A program made the position numbers and the translations under genes. From Triplophysa rosa (lineage: Eukaryota; Chordata; Actinopteri; Cypriniformes; Nemacheilidae), in contig NC_079898.1 of assembly GCF_024868665.1 (NCBI RefSeq), forward strand, positions 14,988,358-15,052,357: a stretch of 64,000 nucleotides of DNA. Reading direction: 5' to 3'. This document shows positions 13,288 to 22,453 of this stretch, piece after piece (position 1 is the stretch's first letter; each line of letters opens with the position of its first letter). The notes below the pieces were generated by a model. It did not search any database. It was given only the letters and a program-made list of their open reading frames with translations, and was not told where the DNA came from.

Positions 13288-13370
13288 GGGTCGGGAACCT
13301 TTTTTAACCAAAGAGACAATTTTCCAGTTTTGGTTAATTTATTTTTGCAAAAGAGCCATTGCAAAATCTA
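13288..13370. mobile_element. hAT-type terminal fragment
   Basis: 'caggggtcgggaacc' followed by 'aaagagccattgc' matches the look of the terminal inverted repeat of hAT (Charlie-like) elements, which classically begin CAGGGGTCGGCAACC. The partner end was not found nearby, so this is a truncated or solo end. Confidence 0.45.
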
Positions 13371-13652
13371 TAACATCTTTCAATGTCTTCAATAATAATA
13401 ACTTGATTTATGTCCACAGTCTCACTTATGGTCCCTGTGGGGATCAATTGTTCTTTGCCACAGACAAGGCAAAAACAGTGAAACAAACGAAAAGAGTGCA
13501 TACATCTGGGCCTCTAAAAAAATATTCCATGATTTATAAACAATTTACACGTTTACATTAGGCCTCCATTCAATTAAACTTCATTATATCTAACATATAA
13601 CAATTTTAAAAAGTGCACGTTCATAGTACTGATACTCACAAAATACTGCATA

Positions 13653-15125
13653 CAGTCAGGGAAATAAGTATTTGATCCCCTGCTGATTTTGTAAGTTTGC
13701 CTACTTACAAACAAATGAAGGGTCTATAATTTTTATGGTGGGTTTATTTTAACTGATAGACACAGAATATTTAAAAAAATCAGGGGAAAAAAATGTTATA
13801 TAAAGGTTATAAATTGATTTGCATTTCAGTCAGTGAAATAAGTATTTGATCCCCTACCAACTAGCAAGAATTCTGGCTCCACAGATTGGTTATGTGCCTA
13901 TATGGACCACAGATTAGTCCTGTCACTTTAAGAAAGTACTCCTAAATCAGCTTGTTATGTATATAAAAGATGCCTGCCAACAGAATCTGTATCTTCCAGT
14001 TCAACCTCTCCAACACCATGGTCCAGACCAAATAGGTTTTAAAGGATGTCAGCGACAAGATTGGAGACCTGCACAAACCTTGAATAGGCTACAGACAGAA
14101 GCTTGGTGAGAAGGAGACAACTGTTGGTGTGATTATTTGGAAATAGAAGATATACAAAATAACTATCAAATGCCCTTGTTCTGGAGCTCCCTGCAATATT
14201 TCCCCAATGGGGTAAAGATGATCATGAGAAATGTTAAAGATCAGCCCAGAACTACACGGAAGAAGCCTGTTAATGATTTCAAGACAGTTGGGAACACAGT
14301 TAGCAAGCAAAACATTGGTAACACATTGGTAACACGCTATGCCACAGTAGACTGAAATCCTGAAGCACCCGCAAGGTCCTCCTGCCCAAGAAGGCCCGCC
14401 TGGCTCGTCTTAAGTTTGACAATGAACATAAAAATGATTCAGAAAAGGCTTTGGCGAAAGTGCTGGCACTGCTGTGAGACCAAAATGGACTCCTGTGTTT
14501 GGAGGGAGAGAAATGCTGACTATGAGCCCAAGAACATCATGTCTACAGAGAAGCACAGTGTTGGAAACATTCTGCTTTAGGGCTTTTTCTCTGCTACAGG
14601 TATACAGGATGACTTCACCGCATTGAGGGGCTGAGGGACGGGCCCATGTACCGTAAAATCTTGGACGAGAACCTCCTCCCCTTAACTAGGTCACTGAAGA
14701 TGGGTCATGGATGAGCCTTTAACATGACAAAGACGCAAAACATATTGCCAAGACAACCAAATAGTGGCTTAAGGAGAAGCACATTAAATGTCCTAGCCAG
14801 TCTCTAGACCCTAGTCCTATAGAACCTCTGTGAAGGAGGCTAAAACTCCAATTTGCTGAGCGACAGCCAAGAAACCTTAAAGATTGACAGAGGAGTGGAC
14901 TAAATGTATCCGGACACATGTGCAAACCTGGTGACCAACTATCAGAAATGTCTGACCTCTGTGCTTGCCAACAAGGGTTTCTCCACAAAGTACAAAGTTA
15001 TGTTTTGCTTGGGGATCAAATACTTATTTCACTGACTGAAATGCAAATCAATTTATAACCTTTATATAACATTTTTTTCCCCTGATTTTTTTTAATATTC
15101 TGTGTCTATCAGTTAAAATAAACCC
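13653..15125 (+). mobile_element. Tc1-like element, copy A (uninterrupted site)
   Basis: A TA dinucleotide (13651-13652) precedes the terminal repeat 'cagtcagggaaataagtatt'. A second copy of that motif lies inside at about 13829, giving the inverted-repeat/direct-repeat (IR/DR) arrangement of Tc1 elements such as Sleeping Beauty. The body (about 14020-15000) is a transposase remnant broken by stops and frameshifts. The matching inner repeat near the right end is at about 15014-15036. The copy stops at the N at 15126, about 90 bp short of its outer right end. Bases 13861-15125 are nearly identical to 16727-17977. Confidence 0.85.
14018..15000 (+). pseudogene. Decayed Tc1 transposase (copy A)
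   Basis: It starts at 'accatggtccagacc' (about 14018) and runs to 'gtttctccacaaagt'. The nucleotide layout is that of a fish Tc1 transposase with N-terminal helix-turn-helix and DDE regions, but a stop occurs within the first five codons (ATG GTC CAG ACC AAA TAG) and later stretches switch frame. No long open frame remains, so no enzyme can be made. Confidence 0.75.
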
Positions 15126-15126
15126 N
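15126..15126. other. Assembly gap placeholder (single N)
   Basis: The only ambiguous base in the window. To its left is the right terminal part of a Tc1 element; to its right is the inside of an LTR-retrotransposon reading frame. The two do not belong to one structure, so this is most likely a contig join rather than a base miscall. Confidence 0.9.
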
Positions 15127-15573
15127 GACTGGACGCCGGCTGGATCACCGGACTGGACGCCGGCTGGATCACCGGACTGGACGCCGGCTGGATCACCGGA
15201 CTGGACGCCGGCTGGATCACCGGACTGGACACAGGACTGGACACAAGACTGGACACAAGACTGGACACAAGACTGGACACAAGACTAGACACAGGACTAG
15301 ACACAGGACTAGACACAAGACTGGACACAGGACTAGACACTGGACTAGACGCCGGCTGCACCGGACTGGACGCCGGCTGGACCGGACTGGACGCCGGCTG
15401 CACCGGACTGGACGCCGGCTGCACCGGACTGGACGCCGGCTGCACCGGACTGGAGGCCGGCTGCACCGGACTGGACGCCGGCTGCACCGGACTGGACGCC
15501 GGCTGCACCGGACTGGACGCCGGCTGCACCGGACTGGATGCCGGCTGCACCGGACTGGATGCCGGCTGCACCG
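15127..15573 (-). repeat. Coding minisatellites of 24, 12 and 21 bp
   Basis: There are three adjoining arrays. A 24-bp unit runs four times from 15127 (peptide PVIQPASS on the - strand), a 12-bp unit 'gactggacacaa' repeats at about 15223-15343 (peptide of the PVSS type), and a 21-bp unit 'ctggacgccggctgcaccgga' repeats about eleven times at 15344-15573 (peptide PVQPASS). All unit lengths are multiples of three and share the core 'gactgga', so expansion kept the frame. Confidence 0.9.
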
Positions 15574-16137
15574 GCCGGGAAGGAGACCACGCTGCCCGCC
15601 GTTGCCTCTTCTTCTTACGCCTAGCCACCCGGCAGGTGGTCGGGTGATGGAAGGAGGTAAACGGCACGGCTGGCTCCGGCTGGGACTCCTCGGAGGTAGT
15701 ACCCCAGGACTCCCTCCTTCCTCGCCTACCTCGTAGGCTGACTGGTGGGGAAGCTGCAGGGGTTGAGGAGAGCGGTGTGGCAATGCCTAAAACCCCGATC
15801 TGCAGGGTCTGACCCTCCTGTATGGCGGCCAGCGGAGATGGGTGATAGTGACGTGTTGAGACCCTGGACTCCGGTCGGTTTATGACGTACTGCCACACGA
15901 CATCGAAGTCCAGCGGTCTCAATGACCGCATCTCCGCCCGTGACAGCCCTGAGACCGGCGTTAAAAAGCACCGCCACCTCCTCCTCCCCGAAGACATCCT
16001 CCTCTGCGGCATCCAGGAACCTATATAGATAGTCCTCGATGTCATCGTTCCCCTGACGAATGCCGCAGAGGAGGCGAGCCTAGTGGGACCGTCTCGTGCC
16101 CATGCTGCCTACTGGGTTCGTATGGGCTCGTGTATTC
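15127..16137 (-). mobile_element. LTR retrotransposon internal region, gag-like
   Basis: On the - strand this follows directly inside the LTR at 16138-16726 and is open in more than one frame to the N gap. Near its start is a capsid-like stretch ('IEDYLYRFLDAAEEDVF' region, about 15980-16055), then a proline/serine-rich region, then short tandem peptide repeats. No protease, RT or integrase lies before the gap, so the copy is partial as assembled. A frame switch occurs between the early capsid-like frame and the 310-residue frame at 15113-16045. Family assignment beyond 'fish LTR element' is not secure. Confidence 0.6.
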
Positions 16138-16726
16138 TGTCACGACCAGAGCGTGGTGGAAGAGAGAACCCAAGCGCAGGCAGGCAGTGAAGGGGTTAAC
16201 AAAAGACTTTATTCACAAACACAACACAAAACACCCTCGATGGGGGAAAAACAAAACTAAGAGTTATAACTAAAACAAGAGACTTCCCACGAGGGGGCAA
16301 AATGAAAACAAGACAAATAAACTACACACAAAGACACGACCAAACGTCTTAAATCATACGAGGCACAAAACTCACAAAACTCACAAAACACGAACAGGAA
16401 CAGGAACACGGGCAAGAGCACGACCACGATACAGGAACACACAGTACAGGCACCAAACACATACACAATACACGAGCACAGGACAAAGAAACATGAGGGT
16501 AAATATAGGAACACAAACGAGGGATAACGACATGGGGCAGGTGTGGTACATTAAACACTTAGGGAAGGATAACGAGGAAACGAGATGGCGGGAACAGAGA
16601 CGAGACACTGGAAAAACACATGAGAGGCATAAACATCTCATGGTCTTCCCACATAAAACCCAAGAACTCTGCCCCGATCCCACCACACGACTAGAATTTC
16701 ATAAACAAGACGGTGGGACCGTGACA
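16138..16726 (-). mobile_element. LTR (5' LTR of the antisense element)
   Basis: Bounded by TGTCACGACC and GGACCGTGACA, 589 bp, same family and orientation as the solo LTR at 8270-8833. It contains a TATA-like stretch (about 16500) and, on the - strand, AATAAAG (about 16207). It joins gag-like internal sequence at 16137 and Tc1 sequence at 16727. The five bases after it, CTAGC (16727-16731), also occur uninterrupted in Tc1 copy A at 13861-13865, marking the insertion target. Confidence 0.85.
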
Positions 16727-18062
16727 CTAGCAAGAATTCTGGCTCCACAGATTGGTTATGTGCCTATATGGACCACAGATTAGTCCTGTCACTTTAAGAA
16801 AGTACTCCTAAATCAGCTTGTTATGTATATAAAAGATGCCTGCCAACAGAATCTGTATCTTCCATTCAACCTCTCCACCACCATGGTCCAGACCAAATAG
16901 GTTTTAAAGGATGTCAGCGACAAGATTGGAGACCTGCACAAACCTTGAATAGGCTACAGACAGAAGCTTGGTGAGAAGGAGACAACTGTTGGTGTGATTA
17001 TTTGGAAATAGAAGATATACAAAATAACTATCAAATGCCCTTGTTCTGGAGCTCCCTGCAATATTTCCCCTATGGGGTAAAGATGATCATGAGAAATGTT
17101 AAAGATCAGCCCAGAACTACACGGAAGAAGCCTGTTAATGATTTCAAGACAGTTGGGAACACAGTTAGCAAGCAAAACATTGGTAACACATTGGTAACAC
17201 GCTATGCCACAGTAGACTGAAATCCTGAAGCACCCGCAAGGTCCTCCTGCCCAAGAAGGCCCGCCTGGCTCGTCTTAAGTTTGACAATGAACATAAAAAT
17301 GATTCAGAAAAGGCTTTGGCGAAAGTGCTGGCACTGCTGTGAGACCAAAATGGACTCCTGTGTTTGGAGGGAGAGAAATGCTGACTATGAGCCCAAGAAC
17401 ATCATGTCTACAGAGAAGCACAGTGTTGGAAACATTCTGCTTTAGGGCTTTTTCTCTGCTACAGGTATACAGGATGACTTCACCGCATTGAGGGGCTGAG
17501 GGACGGGCCCATGTACCGTAAAATCTTGGACGAGAACCTCCTCCCCTTAACTAGGTCACTGAAGATGGGTCATGGATGAGCCTTTAACATGACAAAGACG
17601 CAAAACATATTGCCAAGACAACCAAATAGTGGCTTAAGGAGAAGCACATTAAATGCCCTAGCCAGTCTCTAGACCCTAGTCCTATAGAACCTCTGTGAAG
17701 GAGGCTAAAACTCCAATTTGCTGAACGACAGCCAAGAAACCTTAAAGATTGACAGAGGAGTGGACTAAATGTATCCGGACACATGTGCAAACCTGGTGAC
17801 CAACTATCAGAAATGTCTGACCTCTGTGCTTGCCAACAAGGGTTTCTCCACAAAGTACAAAGTTATGTTTTGCTATGTTTTATGACTGAAATGCAAATCA
17901 ATTTATAACCTTTATATAACTTTTTTTTCCCCTGATTTTTTTTAATATTCTGTGTCTATCAGTTAAAATAAACCCACCATAAAAATTATAGACCCTTCAT
18001 TTGTTTGTAAGTAGGCAAACTTACAAAATCAGCAGGGGATCAAATACTTATTTCCCTCACTG
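16727..18062 (+). mobile_element. Tc1-like element, copy B (right part)
   Basis: Begins inside the Tc1 body at 'ctagcaagaattctgg' straight after the LTR and runs through the transposase remnant to the outer right terminal repeat ending 'tttccctcactg' at 18062, followed by the TA target at 18063-18064. It differs from copy A by a handful of substitutions and a one-base deletion (about 16865). One larger change is that the inner right repeat present in copy A at 15014-15036 is deleted (about 17872-17885). Confidence 0.85.
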
Positions 18063-18114
18063 TATGTGTCTTCTGACTTTGCATTGCAATGTTCGACTTC
18101 TTGAAATGCTGCAT

Positions 18115-18201
18115 GATCGGCGAATGTCTGACATCAGAGTACCACGTTTCGAAAGCACACGGATCTCTGCTCTCGCAGCACTTTGATGTCATACGCCGAT
18201 C
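18115..18201. repeat. Imperfect inverted repeat 'GATCGGCG'
   Basis: 'gatcggcgaatgtctgacatc' at 18115-18135 pairs with 'gatgtcatacgccgatc' at 18185-18201, allowing a small internal bulge. Flanking bases 18065-18334 and 18556-18780 match no element I can name. They may be host sequence or an unrecognised transposon. Confidence 0.5.
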
Positions 18202-18334
18202 GGTCTACGCAACCTCATAACACCTCATAAAAGCGAACATAACTAGCGTCTGGCTAATAGCTTTTTATAGTTCGGTTCGTAGGACTTCATGTGCGACAAA
18301 GACTGCTCAAACGGAAATGAGGAGCTAAACACAG

Positions 18335-18546
18335 GGCTCTTACTAAATCCTTGGTGTTTCGAGTCAGATCCGTGGGCGTGGCTTGTTGGTTTTGATTAAA
18401 TCCTTGGTGTTTCAAGTCTTACGAAACCTTTACCCTAACCCTAACCTTACTCTAACCATCTAAACTACCCATAATTGTTCAAATTGCCTAAAAACACGGT
18501 TGCGTGATGACTTCAGACTCGAAACACCAAGGATTTAGTGAGAGCC
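18335..18546. mobile_element. MITE with 31-bp TIRs and 9-bp TSD
   Basis: The 212-bp element starts 'ggctcttactaaatcc' and ends with its complement ('ggatttagtgagagcc'); the arms match over about 31 bp with one mismatch. A perfect 9-bp direct repeat TAAACACAG flanks it (18326-18334 and 18547-18555). A third, internal copy of the arm motif ('aaatccttggtgtttcaag') lies at about 18400. Nine-base duplications are typical of Mutator-like elements, so this is probably a non-autonomous relative of that group. Confidence 0.8.
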
Positions 18547-18781
18547 TAAACACAGCGCATCCATATGACACGTCGCAGTTTGCTTCCATCTGCTTTCATG
18601 TGTTTTTAAAACTTTTTACGTAGTGTGGCAACAAGTTCTGTATCATACACCACAGAGAGCCGTAACTTTCAATAAAAGCATGATGCTCGCTCTTCTAAAG
18701 ACCTCGGGCTCTGGGTAAAAAGCACACGAATTGGGAGCCTGTTGGCTTTCGATATGATGCTCTGGTTCTGCTGTCACGGTC

Positions 18782-19751
18782 TTGGGCGCTTGGCAAGAGT
18801 GCACCAGCCCGTCATGCTGGCTAGAGAGGACGATCCGTCTTGTTTATGCGATCCAGTTCGCCAGGTGCCCACCCAAGTTTCAGGGCATTCTCCATACCTC
18901 TGTTCGAGGGGAGAATGCTCCTGTGCTTCGGGCCGAGGTTGCCGCCCTTCTGGCGAAAGGTGCGATCGAACCCGTCCCTCTGACCAAGATGTCTTCCAGG
19001 TTTTACAGCCCGTACTTCATAGTGCCCAAAAATAGTTGGGGGGCTGCGCCCCATTCTGGATCTGCGCCTCCTGAAAAAGCACTTACACAAGCTACCGTTC
19101 AGGATGCTGACGCAGAAGCGCATCTTGGGCTCAGTTCGTCACCAAGATTGGTTCGTGGCAATCGACCTGAAGGACGCATACTTTCACGTCTCCATCCTCT
19201 CTCGGCACCGACCGTTCCTGCGGTTCGCATTCGAGGGAAGAGTGTATCAGTACAAAGTCCTGCCCTTCGGTCTGGCCCTGTCTCCTCGGGTTTTTACCAA
19301 ACTAGTAGAGGCTGCCTTAGCTCCCCTCAGGGAGCAAGGCTTGAGGATACTCAACTATCTCGATGACTGGCTTATCTTGGCACACTCGTGAGATGTGTTG
19401 TGTATGCACAGGGACCTTGTGCTCCAGCACCTAGACCGTCTGGGCCTACGGGTCAACCGAGAAAAGAGCAAGCTCTCCCCAGCTCAGAGCTCCTCTTATC
19501 TCGGTATGGAACTAGACTCTGTCCGTATGTCAGCGTGTCTCACCAACGAGCGTGCGCAGTCGGTGCTGAACTGTCTGAAACTTGTCAGGCGGACTCCAGC
19601 GGTCCCGCTGAAACATTTGCAGAGGCTCCTGGGGCACATAGCGTCCTCGACATGGGTAATCCCTCCCGGGTTGATGCACATGCGGCCGTTTCAGCACTGG
19701 CTTCAGAGTCGGGTTCCCTGGACGGCGTGGCACACCGGCGTATTACGGTAA
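18782..19751 (+). pseudogene. DIRS reverse transcriptase, broken
   Basis: The N-terminal part (18782 to about 19030) contains 'LLAKGAIEPVPLTKMSSRFY'. After a frameshift the fingers/palm part resumes with 'WFVAIDLKDAYFHVSI', 'YQYKVLPFGLALSPRVFTK' and the catalytic 'ILNYLDDWLILAHS' (19104-19391). A TGA at 19389-19391 then ends the frame, but the same frame continues directly (19395-19751) with the conserved 'LGLRVNREKSKLSPAQ' and thumb segment. At the stop the codon context fits a CGA-to-TGA change, a common methyl-CpG decay. Confidence 0.88.
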
Positions 19752-20059
19752 TGCCCCAGGGTCTTCGCACCCTCACCCCTTGGTCAAACCTGACCTTTCT
19801 CCGAGCGGGGGTTCCACTCGGGCAGGTTTCGAGGCGCGTCGTGGTCACAACAGACGCTCACGGCAGATGTCACGACTCGCCCTGCGAGCCACTTTCATCC
19901 CAGCGACCTGAACCAGACAGCCGATGTGCTCTCTCGTCAGGGGACACCCACGGAGAATGGCGACTCCATCCCCGCGCAGTCCGGCTCATATGGGAGCGGT
20001 TCGGACAGGCGCAGGAGGACCTGTTTGCCTCCCCGGACTCCACCCATTGCCCTGACTGA
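19752..20059 (+). pseudogene. DIRS RNase H remnant
   Basis: After the RT, 'RRVVVTTDAH' (about 19832-19861) marks the start of the RNase H domain with its first catalytic Asp. The frame then moves quickly to a 'HGEWRLHPRAVRLIWERFG' segment that normally closes this domain. The central RNase H residues are absent or out of frame, indicating an internal deletion. Likely inactive. Confidence 0.65.
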
Positions 20060-20302
20060 GGGACCCTCGGCACGGATGCCTTAGCACACAGCTTGCCGCT
20101 GGACAAGCGGAAGTACGCCTTCCCCCCAGTGAGCCTCCTTGCACAGGTCCTGTGCAAGGTCAGGGAAGAGGGACATCAAGTACTGTTAGTTGCGCCTTAC
20201 TGGCCCAACCAGACTTGGTTCTCAGACCTGATGGATCTGATGACAGTTCCCCCTGGCCGATTCTCCTGACGGAGGACCTTCTGTCGCAGGGGAAGGCACG
20301 GT

Positions 20303-21355
20303 GTGGCACCCCAAGCCAGGCCTCTGGAATCTCCATGTCTGCCCCCTGGACGGGACGAAGAGACCTTGAGTGGCTTGCCGCCGGCAGTCAGAGAGACCGT
20401 CCTGCAGGCTAGAGCCCCCGCCACTAGGCGTTTATATGCTTATAAGTGGCGTCTCTTTTCGTCTTGGTGTTCTTCCCGTGGGGAAAATCCACGGAATTGC
20501 CCGATCGGGTCAGCGTTGGCCTTCCTACAGGAGAGACTCGAGAGTAACCTCTCCCCATCTACTTTGAAAGTGTATGTAGCCGCTATTTCCGCTCATCACA
20601 ATCTCGTGGAGGGTAAGTCTCTTGGCCAACATGACCTGGTCACCAGGTTCCTTAGGGGCGCGAGAAGGGTGAATCCACCTCGACCGTGCTCTGTACCCTC
20701 TTGGGACCTTAATTTGGTCCTTCAGGGCCTTTGTACGGCCCCTTTCGAGACCCTCAGAGATGCCAGTGTTTCTCATCTGATGATAAAGACTGCACTCTTG
20801 ATGGCGCTCGCTTCTTTCAAGAGGGTGGGGGACATCCAGGCATTCTCCGTGTCCCATGGGTGCCTAGAAATCGGGCCCGGTAGCTCTCACGTTATCCTGA
20901 GACCCCGGCCAGGTTACGTGCCCAAGGTTCCCACCACTTCCTTTCGGGACCAGGTGGTGAACCTGCAGGCGCTCCCCTCTGGGGAGGAAGACCCAACCTC
21001 CAACGTGTTGTGTCCAGAACGTGCACTGCGCCTCTACTTGGACCGCACGCAGAGCCTTAGAAGCTCTGAGCAGCTCTTTGTCTGTTTCGGGGGACAGCAC
21101 AAGGGGAGGGCTGTCTCCAAACAGAGATTGGCGCACTGGATTGTGGATGCCATTACTTTGGCATACCAGTCCCAAGATCGCCTGTGCCCGCTTGCAGTGA
21201 GAGCCCACTCCACACGGGGTATGGCCTCCTCGTGGGCACTGGCTCAGGGCGCCTCTCTGGCAGACATATGTAGTGCTGCGGGTACCTTTGCGAGGTTTTA
21301 CAACCTCCGCGTGGAACCAGTGTCAGCCCATGTCTTACACGCTGCCGGCGTGTAA
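20303..21355 (+). pseudogene. DIRS tyrosine recombinase, open frame
   Basis: A 350-residue open frame. The core-binding part spans roughly residues 37-125 ('TRRLYAYKWRLFSSWC'). Catalytic-domain landmarks are Arg174 in 'SFKRVGDIQAFSV', His302/Arg305 in 'AHSTRGMASSWAL', and Tyr333 in 'FARFYNL'. In DIRS recombinases the helix before the tyrosine usually contains a Trp and a few more residues ('...SW.SP..F..FY'); here 'SAAGTFARFYN' is shorter, suggesting a small in-frame deletion beside the active site. The protein would resolve circular DNA intermediates of the element. Expression or activity is not implied. Confidence 0.82.
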
Positions 21356-21359
21356 GATC

Positions 21360-22437
21360 GGCAACTGGGTTGGGCATACGCCCGCGAAAGCGCCTTCTCC
21401 CCTCTCCAGGAGAGTCTAGCATGCTATTTCAGCCTCCCTACTTCCCCCCTTAGGGTGAAGTACAGGCATTACATCCATCACTAAGCATTGGCAATTGTGG
21501 TAACAGACTGGGCGGAGCAGTCTGTTGGAACCAAGTTCAGTACTGGTAGAGTCACCCCTACTCAGGTGGACCCCTATACTCGGACTGTTGCCCCATATGT
21601 AGTGACTCCCCTACGGGGTTGTCCCGTATGTTGATTCCTCACTCTTGGTTCCCCTGTCAGTGTACCTGTGCCCTCCCCTCCAGTGGGTTACCCCACCTGG
21701 GTTCTGCCCCCCCTACTCGGGCTGGCACAATTTTCTCGCATGATTGTTCTCCCCACTGGTGAGACCATGTTGGTGTCTCCACATGTAACCTCCCCTTGTG
21801 GTAGGATGTGGCCTCCGTAACACACTCTTTAACGAGGAGAGCAGTGTTTCCCCAGTGTTCCTTACGGCACCGGGCGGTGTCTCGCTAATAGAGACGAACG
21901 CCACCGTCCGTGATGACCGTCGGTACGAGCTTCTCAGGGTATGCTACTAAGTACTGATCACACTGGAAGATTACGTCTCGCAGTAGCGCTCACTTGTGAC
22001 TCGCTAGTCCAGTCAGTGTCGCTCCGCTGGAGGTTGTGATATGGCTCAGCGCCATGGTGTGCAGAGATAGGTCCCCAGTCTGTCTCTCAACACAACGTCG
22101 AGAGACCGACTGAAGGGGAACGTCTTGGTTACGACTGTAACCTCCATTCCCTGATGTGTCTTCATGCTACAACGCTTCGCCGACCCGCTGCAGCGACTGG
22201 GAGATGCCTCTCAGGTTCCTCAGCCCAAAAGATGAGTGAATGGCCGCCGCCATCTTCCTTTTATACCCGTATGCAGGGGGCGGGGATTGGCGTGCGTGTG
22301 CCATTCGCCAAGCCCATTGGCATTTTTAAATTCCTCTCGGAGATGATAGGTTCCCAAGATCAAACCCCAGTCTGTCTCTCAACACAACGTCTCATTCTCT
22401 CCATCAGGGAATGGAGGTCACAGTCGTAACCGAGACA
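21360..22437. repeat. DIRS 3' end: split direct and inverted repeats
   Basis: 'tctgtctctcaacacaacgtc' occurs at about 22079 and again at about 22372. 'ggttacgactgtaacctcca' (from about 22127) is mirrored by its reverse complement at about 22412-22431 ('tggaggtcacagtcgtaacc'). Together with the internal position of one set these are the internal complementary region and inverted terminal repeat typical of DIRS elements, and they fix the right end near 22437. Confidence 0.7.
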
Positions 22438-22453
22438 TTATGTACTCTTTAAG

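Larger units (their letters stand above)
18782..22437 (+). mobile_element. Decayed DIRS-type retrotransposon
   Basis: In order: reverse transcriptase (18782-19751), a shortened RNase H region (about 19752-20059), a tyrosine recombinase (20303-21355), and a complex 3' end with split direct and inverted repeats (21360-22437). This order, with a recombinase in place of an integrase, defines DIRS elements. The 5' terminal repeat and gag region are missing, and the RT carries a frameshift and a stop. The copy is a dead, 5'-truncated element. Confidence 0.9.

Noticed and set aside
14089..14988. Small frames repeated at 16954-17853
   Set aside because: Antisense or out-of-frame pieces of the two decayed Tc1 copies.
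15127..15573. CRISPR-like spaced repeats
   Set aside because: Units are contiguous tandem repeats without unique spacers, in a vertebrate genome.
18425..18445. Telomere-like 'accctaaccctaacc'
   Set aside because: Only about two units, inside a MITE; not an interstitial telomere.
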